This document shows, piece by piece, positions 7,884 to 15,898 of a stretch of DNA of 64,000 bases; within the stretch, counting starts at the first letter, position 1, and every line of letters starts with the position of its first letter. Made by a program: the position numbers and the translations under genes. Under the pieces are notes generated by a model, which had not been told where the DNA came from, searched no databases, and was given only the letters and a program-made list of their open reading frames with translations. Source of the DNA: Streptomyces roseolus (GTDB lineage: Bacteria; Actinomycetota; Actinomycetes; Streptomycetales; Streptomycetaceae). The stretch spans positions 1-64,000 of the forward strand of contig NZ_BMTV01000006.1 in the NCBI RefSeq assembly GCF_014649855.1, in the 5' to 3' direction.

Positions 7884-8783
7884 ATGCCCGACACCCGCAC
7901 CCGCCCCTGGCACGGCATCATGGTCGCCACCACGCTGCCGCTGCGCGAGGACCTCTCCGTCGACCTCGACGCCTACGCCGAGCACGTCCGGTGGCTGATC
8001 GCCCACGGCTGCGACGGCGTCGTGCCCAACGGCTCCCTCGGCGAGTACCAGACCCTCACCGACGCCGAGCGCGCCGCGGTCGTCCGCACCGCCGTCGCCG
8101 CCGCGGGCGACGGCACCCGCGTCATGGCCGGCGTCGCCGCCTACGGCTCCGCCGAGTCCCGCCGCTGGGCCGAGCAGGCCGCCGAGGCCGGCGCCGGATC
8201 CGTCCTCCTCCTGCCGCCCAACGCCTACCGCGCCGACGAGGCCTCCGTCCGCGCCCACTACGCCGAGGTCGCCCGGGCGGGGCTGCCGGTCGTCGCCTAC
8301 AACAACCCCATCGACACCAAGGTCGACCTCACCCCCGCCCTCCTCGCCACGCTCCACGCCGACGGCACCGTCGTCGCCGTCAAGGAGTTCAGCGGCGACG
8401 TCCGCCGCGCCTACGAGATCGCCGAACTCGCCCCCGGACTCGACCTCCTCGCCGGCGCCGACGACGTCCTCCTGGAACTGGCCCTCGCGGGCGCCGTCGG
8501 CTGGATCGGCGGCTACCCCAACGCCCTCCCCGAGTCCGCCGCCACCCTCTACCGCGCCGCCGTCGCCGGCGACCTCGCCACCGCGCTCCCGCTCTACAAG
8601 GCCCTGCACAGCCTCTACCGCTGGGACTCCAGGACCGAGTTCGTCCAGGCCATCAAGCTCTCCATGGACATCGCCGGCCGGCCCGGCGGACCCACCCGCG
8701 CGCCGCGCCTGCCGCTCACCGGCGCCGTCGAGGCCGCCGTCCGCGCCGCCACCGAGAAGGTCCTCGCCGAAGGCCTCCGCTGA
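7884..8783 (+). CDS. DHDPS-family 1-pyrroline-4-hydroxy-2-carboxylate deaminase
   Basis: A 299-residue class I aldolase of the DapA/NAL family. The Schiff-base lysine is K167 in VVAVKEFSGD and the assisting tyrosine is Y139 in VVAYNNP. In bacterial hydroxyproline pathways this family converts 1-pyrroline-4-hydroxy-2-carboxylate to alpha-ketoglutarate semialdehyde with loss of ammonia; that role is inferred from the flanking dehydrogenase and epimerase. The start at 7884 is preferred over an in-frame ATG at 7854, because AAAGGAG lies 9 nt before it and the upstream ATG falls within the operator. It is followed 22 nt later by the epimerase gene. Confidence 0.85.
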   Translation: MPDTRTRPWHGIMVATTLPLREDLSVDLDAYAEHVRWLIAHGCDGVVPNGSLGEYQTLTDAERAAVVRTAVAAAGDGTRVMAGVAAYGSAESRRWAEQAAEAGAGSVLLLPPNAYRADEASVRAHYAEVARAGLPVVAYNNPIDTKVDLTPALLATLHADGTVVAVKEFSGDVRRAYEIAELAPGLDLLAGADDVLLELALAGAVGWIGGYPNALPESAATLYRAAVAGDLATALPLYKALHSLYRWDSRTEFVQAIKLSMDIAGRPGGPTRAPRLPLTGAVEAAVRAATEKVLAEGLR

Positions 8784-8805
8784 CCCGAGGGGAGAGACAC
8801 AGCCC

Positions 8806-9810
8806 ATGCGCACCCGACACGTCTACCACGCGGTGGACTCCCACACCGAGGGCATGCCCACCCGGGTGATCACCGGCGGAGTGGGGGTGATCCCCGGCGC
8901 CACCATGGCCGAGAAGCGGCTCCACTTCCTCGAACACCGCGACTCCCTGCGCACCCTGCTCATGTACGAGCCGCGCGGCCACGCCGCCATGAGCGGCGCG
9001 ATCCTCCAGCCCCCGACCCGGCCCGACGCCGACTACGGAGTCCTCTTCGTCGAGGTCTCCGGCCTGCTCCCGATGTGCGGCCACGGCACCATCGGCGTCG
9101 CCACCGTCCTCGTCGAGACCGGCATGGTCCCGGTCGTCGAACCGGTCACCACCGTCCGCCTCGACACCCCGGCCGGCCTCGTCTCCGCCGCCGTCCGCGT
9201 CGAGGACGGCGCCGCCCGCTCCGTCACCCTCACCAACGTCCCCGCCTTCAGCGCCGGACTCGACCTCAAGACAGAGGTCCCCGGCCACGGCACCGTCACC
9301 TACGACCTCGCCTACGGCGGCAACTTCTACGCCTTCGTGGAACTCGACGCCCTCGGCCTCCCCTTCGACCGCGCCCACAAGCAGGACCTGCTCACCGCCG
9401 GACTGGCGATCATGGACGCGATCAACGCGGGCGGCGACCGGCCCGTCCACCCCGAGGACCCCGCCGTCGCCGGCGTCAAGCACGTCTACCTCGCCGCCCC
9501 CGGCTCCGACGCCACCCGCTCCCGGCACGCCATGACCATCCACCCCGGCTGGTTCGACCGCTCCCCGTGCGGCACCGGCACCAGCGCCCGCATGGCCCAG
9601 CTGCACGCCCGCGGACAGCTGCCCCTCGACACCGACTTCGTCAACGAGTCCTTCATCGGCACCGAGTTCACCGGACGGCTCGTCGCCGAGACCACCGTCG
9701 GCGGCCGGCCCGCCGTCGTCCCGACCGTCACCGGACGCGCCTGGATCACCGGCACCGCCCAGTACTTCCTCGACCCCACCGACCCCTTCCCCGCCGGATT
9801 CCTGTTGTGA
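8806..9810 (+). CDS. 4-hydroxyproline 2-epimerase, proline racemase family
   Basis: A 334-residue member of the proline racemase family. Both catalytic cysteines are present: C91 in MCGHGT and C255 in DRSPCGTGT. The Cys-Cys pair supports two-base epimerisation and argues against the dehydratase branch, where one is replaced. The expected reaction is trans-4-hydroxy-L-proline to cis-4-hydroxy-D-proline, feeding the dehydrogenase encoded upstream. The N-terminal HAVDSHTEGMPTRV matches 4-hydroxyproline epimerases better than true proline racemases. A GGGGAGAG ribosome site precedes the ATG. The stop overlaps the next GTG (GTGA), coupling it to a paralogue. Confidence 0.87.
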   Translation: MRTRHVYHAVDSHTEGMPTRVITGGVGVIPGATMAEKRLHFLEHRDSLRTLLMYEPRGHAAMSGAILQPPTRPDADYGVLFVEVSGLLPMCGHGTIGVATVLVETGMVPVVEPVTTVRLDTPAGLVSAAVRVEDGAARSVTLTNVPAFSAGLDLKTEVPGHGTVTYDLAYGGNFYAFVELDALGLPFDRAHKQDLLTAGLAIMDAINAGGDRPVHPEDPAVAGVKHVYLAAPGSDATRSRHAMTIHPGWFDRSPCGTGTSARMAQLHARGQLPLDTDFVNESFIGTEFTGRLVAETTVGGRPAVVPTVTGRAWITGTAQYFLDPTDPFPAGFLL

Positions 9811-10853
9811 CCGCCCTCCCCGCGGACGGGATCCGCGTCATCGACTACCACACCGCCGGCGAACCCTTCCGGATCGTCGCCGAAGGACTGCCGCCCGCCC
9901 CCGGCGACACCGTCGCCGAGCGGTGCGCCACCGCCGTCGGCCCCGGCGGCTCCGGCACCGCCCCCCGCCCCGGCCCCCTGGACGCGCTGCGCCGCCTCCT
10001 CGTCCAGGAGCCGCGCGGCCACGCCGGGATGTACGGCGGCTTCGTCGTCCCGCCCGACGACGACGGCGCCCACCTCGGCGTCCTCTTCTGGCACAAGGAC
10101 GGCTTCTCCACCGCCTGCGGCCACGGCACCATGGCGCTCGCCGCCTGGGCCGTCGACAGCGGCCTCGTCCCGGCCGGCGACGGAGACCGGGACGTCCCGG
10201 TCCGCGTCGACGTGCCCTCCGGGCGGGTCACCGCCACCGTCCACCGGACCGCCGGCCGCACCACCGGCGTCACCTTCCGGAACGTGCCCGCCCGGGTCGC
10301 CGCCCGCAAGGTCCCCGTCGCCACCGGCCTCGGCATCGTCGAGGCCGACCTCGCCCACGCCGGCGCCTGCTACGCCTCCGTCCCCGCCCGCGACCTCGGC
10401 CTCACCGTGGACAGGGCGTCCCTGCCCGAACTCACCCGGGCGGGACGGGAGGTCCGCACCGCGCTCGCCGGCCACCCCGCCACCTGGCACCCCGACGGGC
10501 CGCTCCTCTCCGGCGTCTACGGCGTCGTCCTGTACGAGGACCTGCCCGACACCCCGCGGGGGCCGCGCCAGCGGAACGTCACCGTCTTCGCCGACGGCCA
10601 GATCGACCGCTCCCCGTGCGGCTCCGGCACCTCCGCCCGGCTCGCCCTCCTCGCCGACGAGGGCCGCCTGGAGGAAGGCCGGGTCCTCACCCACGAGTCC
10701 GTCGCCGGCACGGTCTTCACCGGCCGCGCCGTCCCCGGCGGCGACCCCGCCCGCGGACTCGTCACCGAGGTCACCGGCACCGCCCACCGCACCGGCACGG
10801 CGCACTTCACGCTCGACCCGCACGACCCGCTCGGCACGGGGTTCCTCCTGTGA
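9807..10853 (+). CDS. Second proline-racemase-family enzyme (hydroxyproline epimerase or trans-3-hydroxyproline dehydratase-like)
   Basis: A 348-residue paralogue of the preceding gene with the same family signatures: C104 in ACGHGT and C271 in DRSPCGSGT. The N-terminus DYHTAGEPFRIV is the version usually seen in proline racemases and trans-3-hydroxy-L-proline dehydratases. Characterised dehydratases normally have Thr at the second position, so the Cys-Cys pair favours an epimerase. The reductase-like gene that follows would however make sense with a dehydratase. The substrate is therefore open. It starts with GTG inside the previous stop (GTGA) and ends in the same way, so three genes are translationally coupled. 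Confidence 0.75.
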   Translation: MTALPADGIRVIDYHTAGEPFRIVAEGLPPAPGDTVAERCATAVGPGGSGTAPRPGPLDALRRLLVQEPRGHAGMYGGFVVPPDDDGAHLGVLFWHKDGFSTACGHGTMALAAWAVDSGLVPAGDGDRDVPVRVDVPSGRVTATVHRTAGRTTGVTFRNVPARVAARKVPVATGLGIVEADLAHAGACYASVPARDLGLTVDRASLPELTRAGREVRTALAGHPATWHPDGPLLSGVYGVVLYEDLPDTPRGPRQRNVTVFADGQIDRSPCGSGTSARLALLADEGRLEEGRVLTHESVAGTVFTGRAVPGGDPARGLVTEVTGTAHRTGTAHFTLDPHDPLGTGFLL

Positions 10854-11803
10854 GCTCCCCGCCGGTCCCGTACCTCGACGGCGGCGCCGTCACCCGGGCG
10901 CTCGCCCCGGCCGCCGCCGTCGAGGCGCTCGCCCGGGCCCTGCGGGACGGCCTCGACCCCGAGACCTGCCCGCCGCGCTCCGCCGTCCCCGTCCCGGCCG
11001 GCGAACTGCTGCTCATGCCGGCCGCCGCCGGAGGCTGGGCCGGGGTGAAGATCGCCGGGGTGGCGCCCGGCAACACCGCCCTCGGACTGCCCCGGATCAC
11101 GGGCGGCTACCTCCTCCTCGACGGGGCCACCCTCAGGCCCCGCGCCCTCCTCGACGGCGCCGCGCTCACCGCGCTGCGCACCCCGGCCGTCTCGGCCCTG
11201 GCGGTCCGTCACCTCACGCCGCCGGACAGGCCGTTGAGGATGATGGTGTTCGGGTCGGGCCCGCAGGCGTACGGCCACGTCGAGGCGCTCCTCGCGGTGC
11301 GGAGGCTCGCCTCCGTCACCGTGGTCGCCCGCGATCCCCGCCGGGCCGAGGCGCTCGCCGCGCACGCCCGGGGGACCGGCGTCCCGGAGAGCCGTACCGG
11401 TACCGCCGACGAGGTGGCCGGGGCCGACCTGGTGGTCTGCTGCACCACCGCCCGCGCACCCCTCTTCGACGGACGGCGGGTGGCGCCGGGAACGGTGGTC
11501 GTCGCGGTCGGCTCGCACGAGCCGGACGCCCGCGAGACCGACACCGCGCTCGTGCGCCGCTCCGAGGTCTGGGTCGAGGCCCGCTCGGCGGCCCTCCGCG
11601 AGGCCGGCGACCTGCTGATCCCCGAGACGGAGGGGGCGATCGGACCCGGACACCTCACCGGCACGCTCGCCGACCTCGTCCGGGGCCCGGCCCCGCCCCC
11701 GCCCGGGCCCGCCCCCCGCCTCTTCAAGAGCGTGGGGATGGCCTGGCAGGATCTCGCCGTGGCCGTCGCGGTCCACCGGGCGGCCACCGGCGGAGAAACG
11801 TGA
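10850..11803 (+). CDS. Ornithine cyclodeaminase/mu-crystallin family protein, possible 1-pyrroline-2-carboxylate reductase
   Basis: A 317-residue member of the OCD/mu-crystallin family. The nucleotide-binding motif is visible as MVFGSGPQAYGHVEAL (about 125-140), after a substrate-domain lysine in AGVKIAGVAPGN. In hydroxyproline gene clusters, members of this family reduce 1-pyrroline-2-carboxylate to L-proline, the second step of trans-3-hydroxyproline use. Ornithine cyclodeaminase activity is the alternative, but no arginine or ornithine genes are nearby. The GTG start overlaps the previous stop. Its own stop codon lies in operator site C. Confidence 0.72.
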   Translation: MSSPPVPYLDGGAVTRALAPAAAVEALARALRDGLDPETCPPRSAVPVPAGELLLMPAAAGGWAGVKIAGVAPGNTALGLPRITGGYLLLDGATLRPRALLDGAALTALRTPAVSALAVRHLTPPDRPLRMMVFGSGPQAYGHVEALLAVRRLASVTVVARDPRRAEALAAHARGTGVPESRTGTADEVAGADLVVCCTTARAPLFDGRRVAPGTVVVAVGSHEPDARETDTALVRRSEVWVEARSAALREAGDLLIPETEGAIGPGHLTGTLADLVRGPAPPPPGPAPRLFKSVGMAWQDLAVAVAVHRAATGGET

Positions 11804-11814
11804 CATTGTACGCT
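11798..11814 (+). promoter_or_regulatory. Operator site C and -10 box before the GntR gene
   Basis: ACGTGACAT (11798-11806) differs from the site A core at one base. TACGCT (11809-11814) fits a -10 box and would give a leader of about 22 nt containing GGAGGA (11832-11837). This arrangement suggests that the regulator represses its own gene. Confidence 0.5.
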
Positions 11815-11842
11815 GGTCGCCCGCGGATCTCGGAGGAACGGC

Positions 11843-12559
11843 GTGGGTGACCTGAAGCAGCACAGTCTCATCAAGGCCCAGGAGCGGCTTCGCGACCAGG
11901 TGGGCCACGCGCTGCGCGCGGCGCTCACCGCCGGGGAGCTGAAGCCGGGCACCGTCTACTCGGCCCCCGGCCTCGCGGCCGAACTCGGCGTCTCCGCCAC
12001 CCCGGTCCGCGAGGCCATGCTCGACCTGGCCCGCGAGGGCCTCGTCGAGCCGGTCCGCAACAAGGGCTTCCGGATCACCGAGGTCAGCGAGCGCGAGCTC
12101 GACCAGTGCACCGAGCTGCGCATGCTCATCGAGGTGCCCACGGTCGGCCGGGTCACCGAGACCGCGACCACCGAGGAACTGGAGGCGCTGCGCCCGCTGG
12201 CCGAGGAGATCGTCTCCAACGCCCGCGACCACAACCTCATCGGCTATCTGGAGGCGGACCGGCAGTTCCACCTCACCCTGCTCGGCCTGTCCGGCAACGA
12301 CCGGCTGGTGGAGACCGTGAGTGACCTGCGCAAGCGGTCCCGGCTCTACGGCCTGACGGGGCTCGACGAGGCCGGCAAGCTGATCAGCTCCGCCGAGGAG
12401 CACGTCGAACTCCTCGACCTCATGCTCGCCCGGGACCGGGCGGGCGCCGAGGCGTGCATGATGCGCCACCTCGGCCACGTCCGCTCGCTCTGGGCCGAGG
12501 CCCGGGACGAGCCGGTCGAGCCGGCGGCCGGCGCGCTGCGCTCCGTCCGCGGGAACTGA
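11843..12559 (+). CDS. GntR family regulator with FCD domain, likely regulator of the hydroxyproline genes
   Basis: A 238-residue FadR-subfamily regulator. The winged helix-turn-helix spans about 12-75 (SAPGLAAELGVSATPVREAMLDLAREGLVEP). The FCD ligand domain follows, with metal/ligand residues in EADRQFHLTLLGLSGN and EEHVELLDLMLARD. FCD regulators usually bind organic acids or amino-acid intermediates and release DNA on binding. It is the last gene of the cluster, lies 39 nt after the reductase gene, and has operator site C in front of it. Start: GTG at 11843 with GGAGGA upstream. A 17-bp hairpin terminator follows. The target assignment is inference. Confidence 0.88.
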   Translation: MGDLKQHSLIKAQERLRDQVGHALRAALTAGELKPGTVYSAPGLAAELGVSATPVREAMLDLAREGLVEPVRNKGFRITEVSERELDQCTELRMLIEVPTVGRVTETATTEELEALRPLAEEIVSNARDHNLIGYLEADRQFHLTLLGLSGNDRLVETVSDLRKRSRLYGLTGLDEAGKLISSAEEHVELLDLMLARDRAGAEACMMRHLGHVRSLWAEARDEPVEPAAGALRSVRGN

Positions 12560-12571
12560 CGCCCCGGCACG

Positions 12572-12621
12572 CGCGAACGGCGCGCCGCCCTCCCCTCGGG
12601 GAGCGCGGCGCGCCGTTCGCG
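12572..12621. terminator. Bidirectional terminator between gntR and gap
   Basis: CGCGAACGGCGCGCCGC (12572-12588) pairs perfectly over 17 bp with 12605-12621, around a 16-nt loop. It lies between two convergent genes and can serve both. Confidence 0.85.
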
Positions 12622-12637
12622 TGAGGCGCGGGCGGGG

Positions 12638-14083
12638 TCAGGCCGCCGGGGCCGGGAAGGTCGGGTACTCGACGCCCGAGACGTGCTGGACGACGCGGAT
12701 GACCTGGCAGGAGTAGCCGAACTCGTTGTCGTACCACAGGTACAGGATCGCGTTGTCGCCGTCGACCTTGGTCGCGCCGGCGTCCACGATGGAGGCGTGG
12801 CGCGAGCCGACGAAGTCCATCGAGACGGCGTCGGGAGCCGTGGTGAAGTCGATCTGGCGCTTCAGCGGCGAGTGCAGCGAGACGTCGCGGAGGTACTCCA
12901 GGACCTCGTCGCGGGTGGTCTCGCGGCCCAGGCGCAGGCTGAGGATGGCGATCGAGACGTCCGGGACGGGGACGCGGATCGAGCTGCCCGTGATCGGGGC
13001 CTTCAGCTCCGGCAGCGCCTTGGCGACGGCCGAGGCGGCACCGGTCTCGGTGATCACCATGTTGAGCGGCGCGGAACGGCCGCGGCGGTCGGCCTTGTGG
13101 TAGTTGTCCAGCAGGTTCTGGTCGTTCGTGAACGAGTGGACGGTCTCCACGTGACCGCGCAGCACGCCGTACTCGTCGTCCATCGCCTTGAGCGGCGGGA
13201 CGATGGCGTTGGTGGTGCAGGAGGCGCAGGAGAGGATCTGCTCGTCCGGCTTGATCGTGTCGTGGTTGACACCGTGCACGATGTTCGGCACGTCGCCCTT
13301 GCCGGGCGCGGTGAGGACGACCTTGTCGATGCCGGGGCGCAGGTGCTTGGAGAGGCCCTCGCGGTCCCGCCACTTGCCCGTGTTGTCGATCAGGATGGCG
13401 TTCTCGATGCCGTACGCCGTGTAGTCGACCTCGGAGGGGTCGTTGGCGTAGATGACCTTGATCGTGTTGCCGTTGGCGACGATGGAGCCGTTCGCCTCGT
13501 CGACGGTGATGGTGCCCTGGAACTGGCCGTGGATCGAGTCCCGGCGCAGCAGGGAGGCGCGCTTGACGAGATCCTGCTCGCCGCCGCCGCGCACGACGAT
13601 GGCGCGCAGCCGCAGGCCGTTGCCCGAACCGGCCTTCTCGATGAGGAGGCGGGCGACGAGGCGGCCGATGCGGCCGAAGCCGTAGAGGACGACGTCCCGG
13701 CCGTCACGGCGCTCGATCTTGTTCGCACCCGTGGCGCCGGCGACGGCCTCCGCGGTGAACTCCTCGACCGTCAGGCCGCGCGAGTCGGCCTTGTACTCGG
13801 CGGCGAGCATGCCGATGTCGATCTGCGAGGGACCGAGGTCGAGCGTGGTGAGCGTCTGCAGGAAAGGCAGCGTCTCGGTGACCGAGAGCTCCTCGCCGGC
13901 GATCTGGCGGGCGAAGCGGTGCGTCTTGAGGATGCTGACGACCGACTTGTTCACCAGGGAGCGGCTGTGAACGAGGACGGTGACGTCCTGCTCACGGTGC
14001 AGCTTCCCGATGATCGGGATCATCGACTCCGCGATCTCCTCACGGTTCTTCCAGCTGGTGAACGAGTCATCATTGACAGTCAC
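12638..14083 (-). CDS. gap: Glyceraldehyde-3-phosphate dehydrogenase, long form
   Basis: A 481-residue GAPDH, about 140 residues longer than the classical enzyme because of an N-terminal extension (WKNREEIAESMIPIIGKLHRE). This long form is common in actinomycetes. NAD(P) binding is shown by YGFGRIGRLVAR (about 129-140), and the catalytic cysteine lies in CASCTTN. It catalyses reversible oxidation of glyceraldehyde-3-phosphate. The GTG start at 14083 follows known homologues (VTVNDDSFT); an in-frame upstream extension is not convincing and no strong ribosome site is seen. It is transcribed toward the GntR gene and shares the terminator at 12572-12621. Confidence 0.9.
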   Translation of the reverse strand: MTVNDDSFTSWKNREEIAESMIPIIGKLHREQDVTVLVHSRSLVNKSVVSILKTHRFARQIAGEELSVTETLPFLQTLTTLDLGPSQIDIGMLAAEYKADSRGLTVEEFTAEAVAGATGANKIERRDGRDVVLYGFGRIGRLVARLLIEKAGSGNGLRLRAIVVRGGGEQDLVKRASLLRRDSIHGQFQGTITVDEANGSIVANGNTIKVIYANDPSEVDYTAYGIENAILIDNTGKWRDREGLSKHLRPGIDKVVLTAPGKGDVPNIVHGVNHDTIKPDEQILSCASCTTNAIVPPLKAMDDEYGVLRGHVETVHSFTNDQNLLDNYHKADRRGRSAPLNMVITETGAASAVAKALPELKAPITGSSIRVPVPDVSIAILSLRLGRETTRDEVLEYLRDVSLHSPLKRQIDFTTAPDAVSMDFVGSRHASIVDAGATKVDGDNAILYLWYDNEFGYSCQVIRVVQHVSGVEYPTFPAPAA

Positions 14084-14171
14084 AAGAGTTATCTTTCGAG
14101 CTAGACGGCGCTCATATGGTAACCCGCAGCTCCTCGGCCCCCACAAGGGGGCCGAACGTCTGTCCGTCAGC

Positions 14172-14714
14172 TCACACTTCCGGTCCCCGGAACCGGTCGG
14201 CGACCAGCCGTCGCAGCTCCGCTGCCGATCGGGGCGCCAGCCGGTAGACGCCGTGGAGGCTGTTCGAGCGCATCAGCCTGCCGTCCTCCACGTACTTCAG
14301 GGTCCGCTCGCCCCGGCGGGAGGTGTAGGTCAGCCGCTCCAGCAGGTCGCCGGGGACCACGGTGTCGAAGGAGAGCGGCGAGCCCGGCGGGCCGAGCAGC
14401 ACCTCCGTCACGAAGCCGGTCTTGAGCCGCCGCCAGTACAGGAGCTTCGCGTAGTCGTCGTCGTGGAGCTCGGAGCCCGCCTCCTCGTGGGTGAGGACGC
14501 GGGACACCTCCATCGACCCCAGCACATGGAGCCGGGTGCGGTGCGCCCGCACCGGGTAGACGGTGTCGCCGGGCCGCACCCCGGCCCGCACGAAGCTGGG
14601 CTGCGAGGCGTAGGGCCCGCCGAAGAGGACCGTCGGCCGCAGGCCCTCCTCCCCGGAGCGTTCCAGCTCCCGGCACAGCTCGTTGGTCCACAGGGTCGTA
14701 TAGGAGTTCGCCAC
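14172..14714 (-). CDS. Conserved hypothetical protein
   Basis: A 180-residue soluble protein that I do not recognise. It begins MANSYTTLWTNELCRELE and contains a beta-rich middle (GDTVYPVRAHRTRLHVLGSMEVSRVL) that could be an ASCH/PUA-like barrel, but this is a guess. No signal peptide or membrane segment is present. The GTG start at 14714 has TACGGT exactly 6 nt upstream and no ribosome site, so the transcript is probably leaderless. It is followed by gap in the same direction, 88 nt apart, and preceded by the serine hydrolase. Confidence 0.6.
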   Translation of the reverse strand: MANSYTTLWTNELCRELERSGEEGLRPTVLFGGPYASQPSFVRAGVRPGDTVYPVRAHRTRLHVLGSMEVSRVLTHEEAGSELHDDDYAKLLYWRRLKTGFVTEVLLGPPGSPLSFDTVVPGDLLERLTYTSRRGERTLKYVEDGRLMRSNSLHGVYRLAPRSAAELRRLVADRFRGPEV

Positions 14715-14753
14715 GGCAGCACCGTAGGGGCGGCCACCGACAGCGCCCGCCGC

Positions 14754-15791
14754 TCAGGCGAAGGCGTACGTCCGGAAGGTCTCGCGGACCCGCGCGAGCG
14801 GAGCCGGGTCGCGGGTCACGTACAGCCGGTTGGTGAGCAGCACGGCCCAGCGGGCGCGGGCGGGGGAGACCCACATCGCGGTGCCGGTGAAGCCGAAGTG
14901 CGCCCACACGTCGTCCGCGGGCCCGGTGCCGGGCGCCGGATGCCACAGGAGGCCGCGCGGCGGTTCGAGGACGCCCGTGCCGACGCGCAGGGAGGCGTCC
15001 GTCCAGGCGGGCGAGAAGGTGCCGGGCGGCGGGGAGAGCACCCCGCGCAGGAAGCGGCCGGTGTCCCCGGCCGTGGTGAAGACGCCGGCGATCCCGCACG
15101 CCCCGCCGAGGAGCCGGGCGGAGAAGTCGTGGACCGTGCCCCGCAGCCGGCGGCCGGTCTCCTCGTCGTACTCGGTGGGCGCGCAGCGGACGGCCTCCGC
15201 CGGCGGCAGCGGGCCCCAGCGGGTCTCCCGCATGCCCAGCGGCGCCCAGACCCGCTCGCGCGCGAGCTCGGCCAGCGGCCGGCCGGTCAGGTGCTCGGCC
15301 AGCCAGCCGAGGACGAGCGCGGCCCGGTCGGTGTACGCGACGGCCGCGCCGGGCGGGTGCCGCAGCGGCTCCGAGAGCACCCCGTCCCTGATGTCCTGCG
15401 GATCGGAGCCGTACAGGAAGCGCAGGTTGGCCCGGAGCGGCATCCCGGCTGTGTGGGTGAGCAGGTGGTGCGCGGTGACCCGGCCCACCGGCCGGCCGGC
15501 CGCCGCCGGCCAGAGGGTGCCGAGCGGTGCCGACAGGTCCAGCTTCCCCGCGTCCACGAGGGTCCCGGTCACCGCCCAGACCGTGAGGATCTTGGTGAGG
15601 CTGGCCACGTCGAAGAGGGTGTCCGGGCGGACCGGCTCCTCGGGCCGGGCCGGGTCGAGGACGCCGACCGCGCCGGCGGAGCGGGTGCCGGACGGATCGC
15701 CGACCGCCCACACGGCACCCGGACACACGCCGTCCTGGACCGCACCGGCCAGCAGCCGGGCGTAGGGGGGAAGGTCGCTGCGCTCCGCCAC
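14754..15791 (-). CDS. Serine hydrolase, class C beta-lactamase/esterase family
   Basis: A 345-residue member of the beta-lactamase (class C) / D-aminopeptidase / esterase superfamily. The nucleophile motif SxxK is in DVASLTKIL (S-L-T-K); the second motif is YTD in VAYTDRAAL, and HFGFTGT supplies the third region. YTD rather than YSN suggests an esterase or peptidase more than a true cephalosporinase. No signal peptide is seen, so it is likely cytoplasmic. The GTG start at 15791 follows GGAGGAG closely. It lies upstream of the small unknown gene on the same strand. Confidence 0.8.
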   Translation of the reverse strand: MAERSDLPPYARLLAGAVQDGVCPGAVWAVGDPSGTRSAGAVGVLDPARPEEPVRPDTLFDVASLTKILTVWAVTGTLVDAGKLDLSAPLGTLWPAAAGRPVGRVTAHHLLTHTAGMPLRANLRFLYGSDPQDIRDGVLSEPLRHPPGAAVAYTDRAALVLGWLAEHLTGRPLAELARERVWAPLGMRETRWGPLPPAEAVRCAPTEYDEETGRRLRGTVHDFSARLLGGACGIAGVFTTAGDTGRFLRGVLSPPPGTFSPAWTDASLRVGTGVLEPPRGLLWHPAPGTGPADDVWAHFGFTGTAMWVSPARARWAVLLTNRLYVTRDPAPLARVRETFRTYAFA

Positions 15792-15898
15792 GGACTCCTC
15801 CGGCAGGGCTCGGAGCGGCCCCGGTCCGGCCGCACCCGGGATGCATGCCCGCCCGCGGCGTGGAGGACACCGTTCCGGCCCGGACGGGCCGGCGGGGG

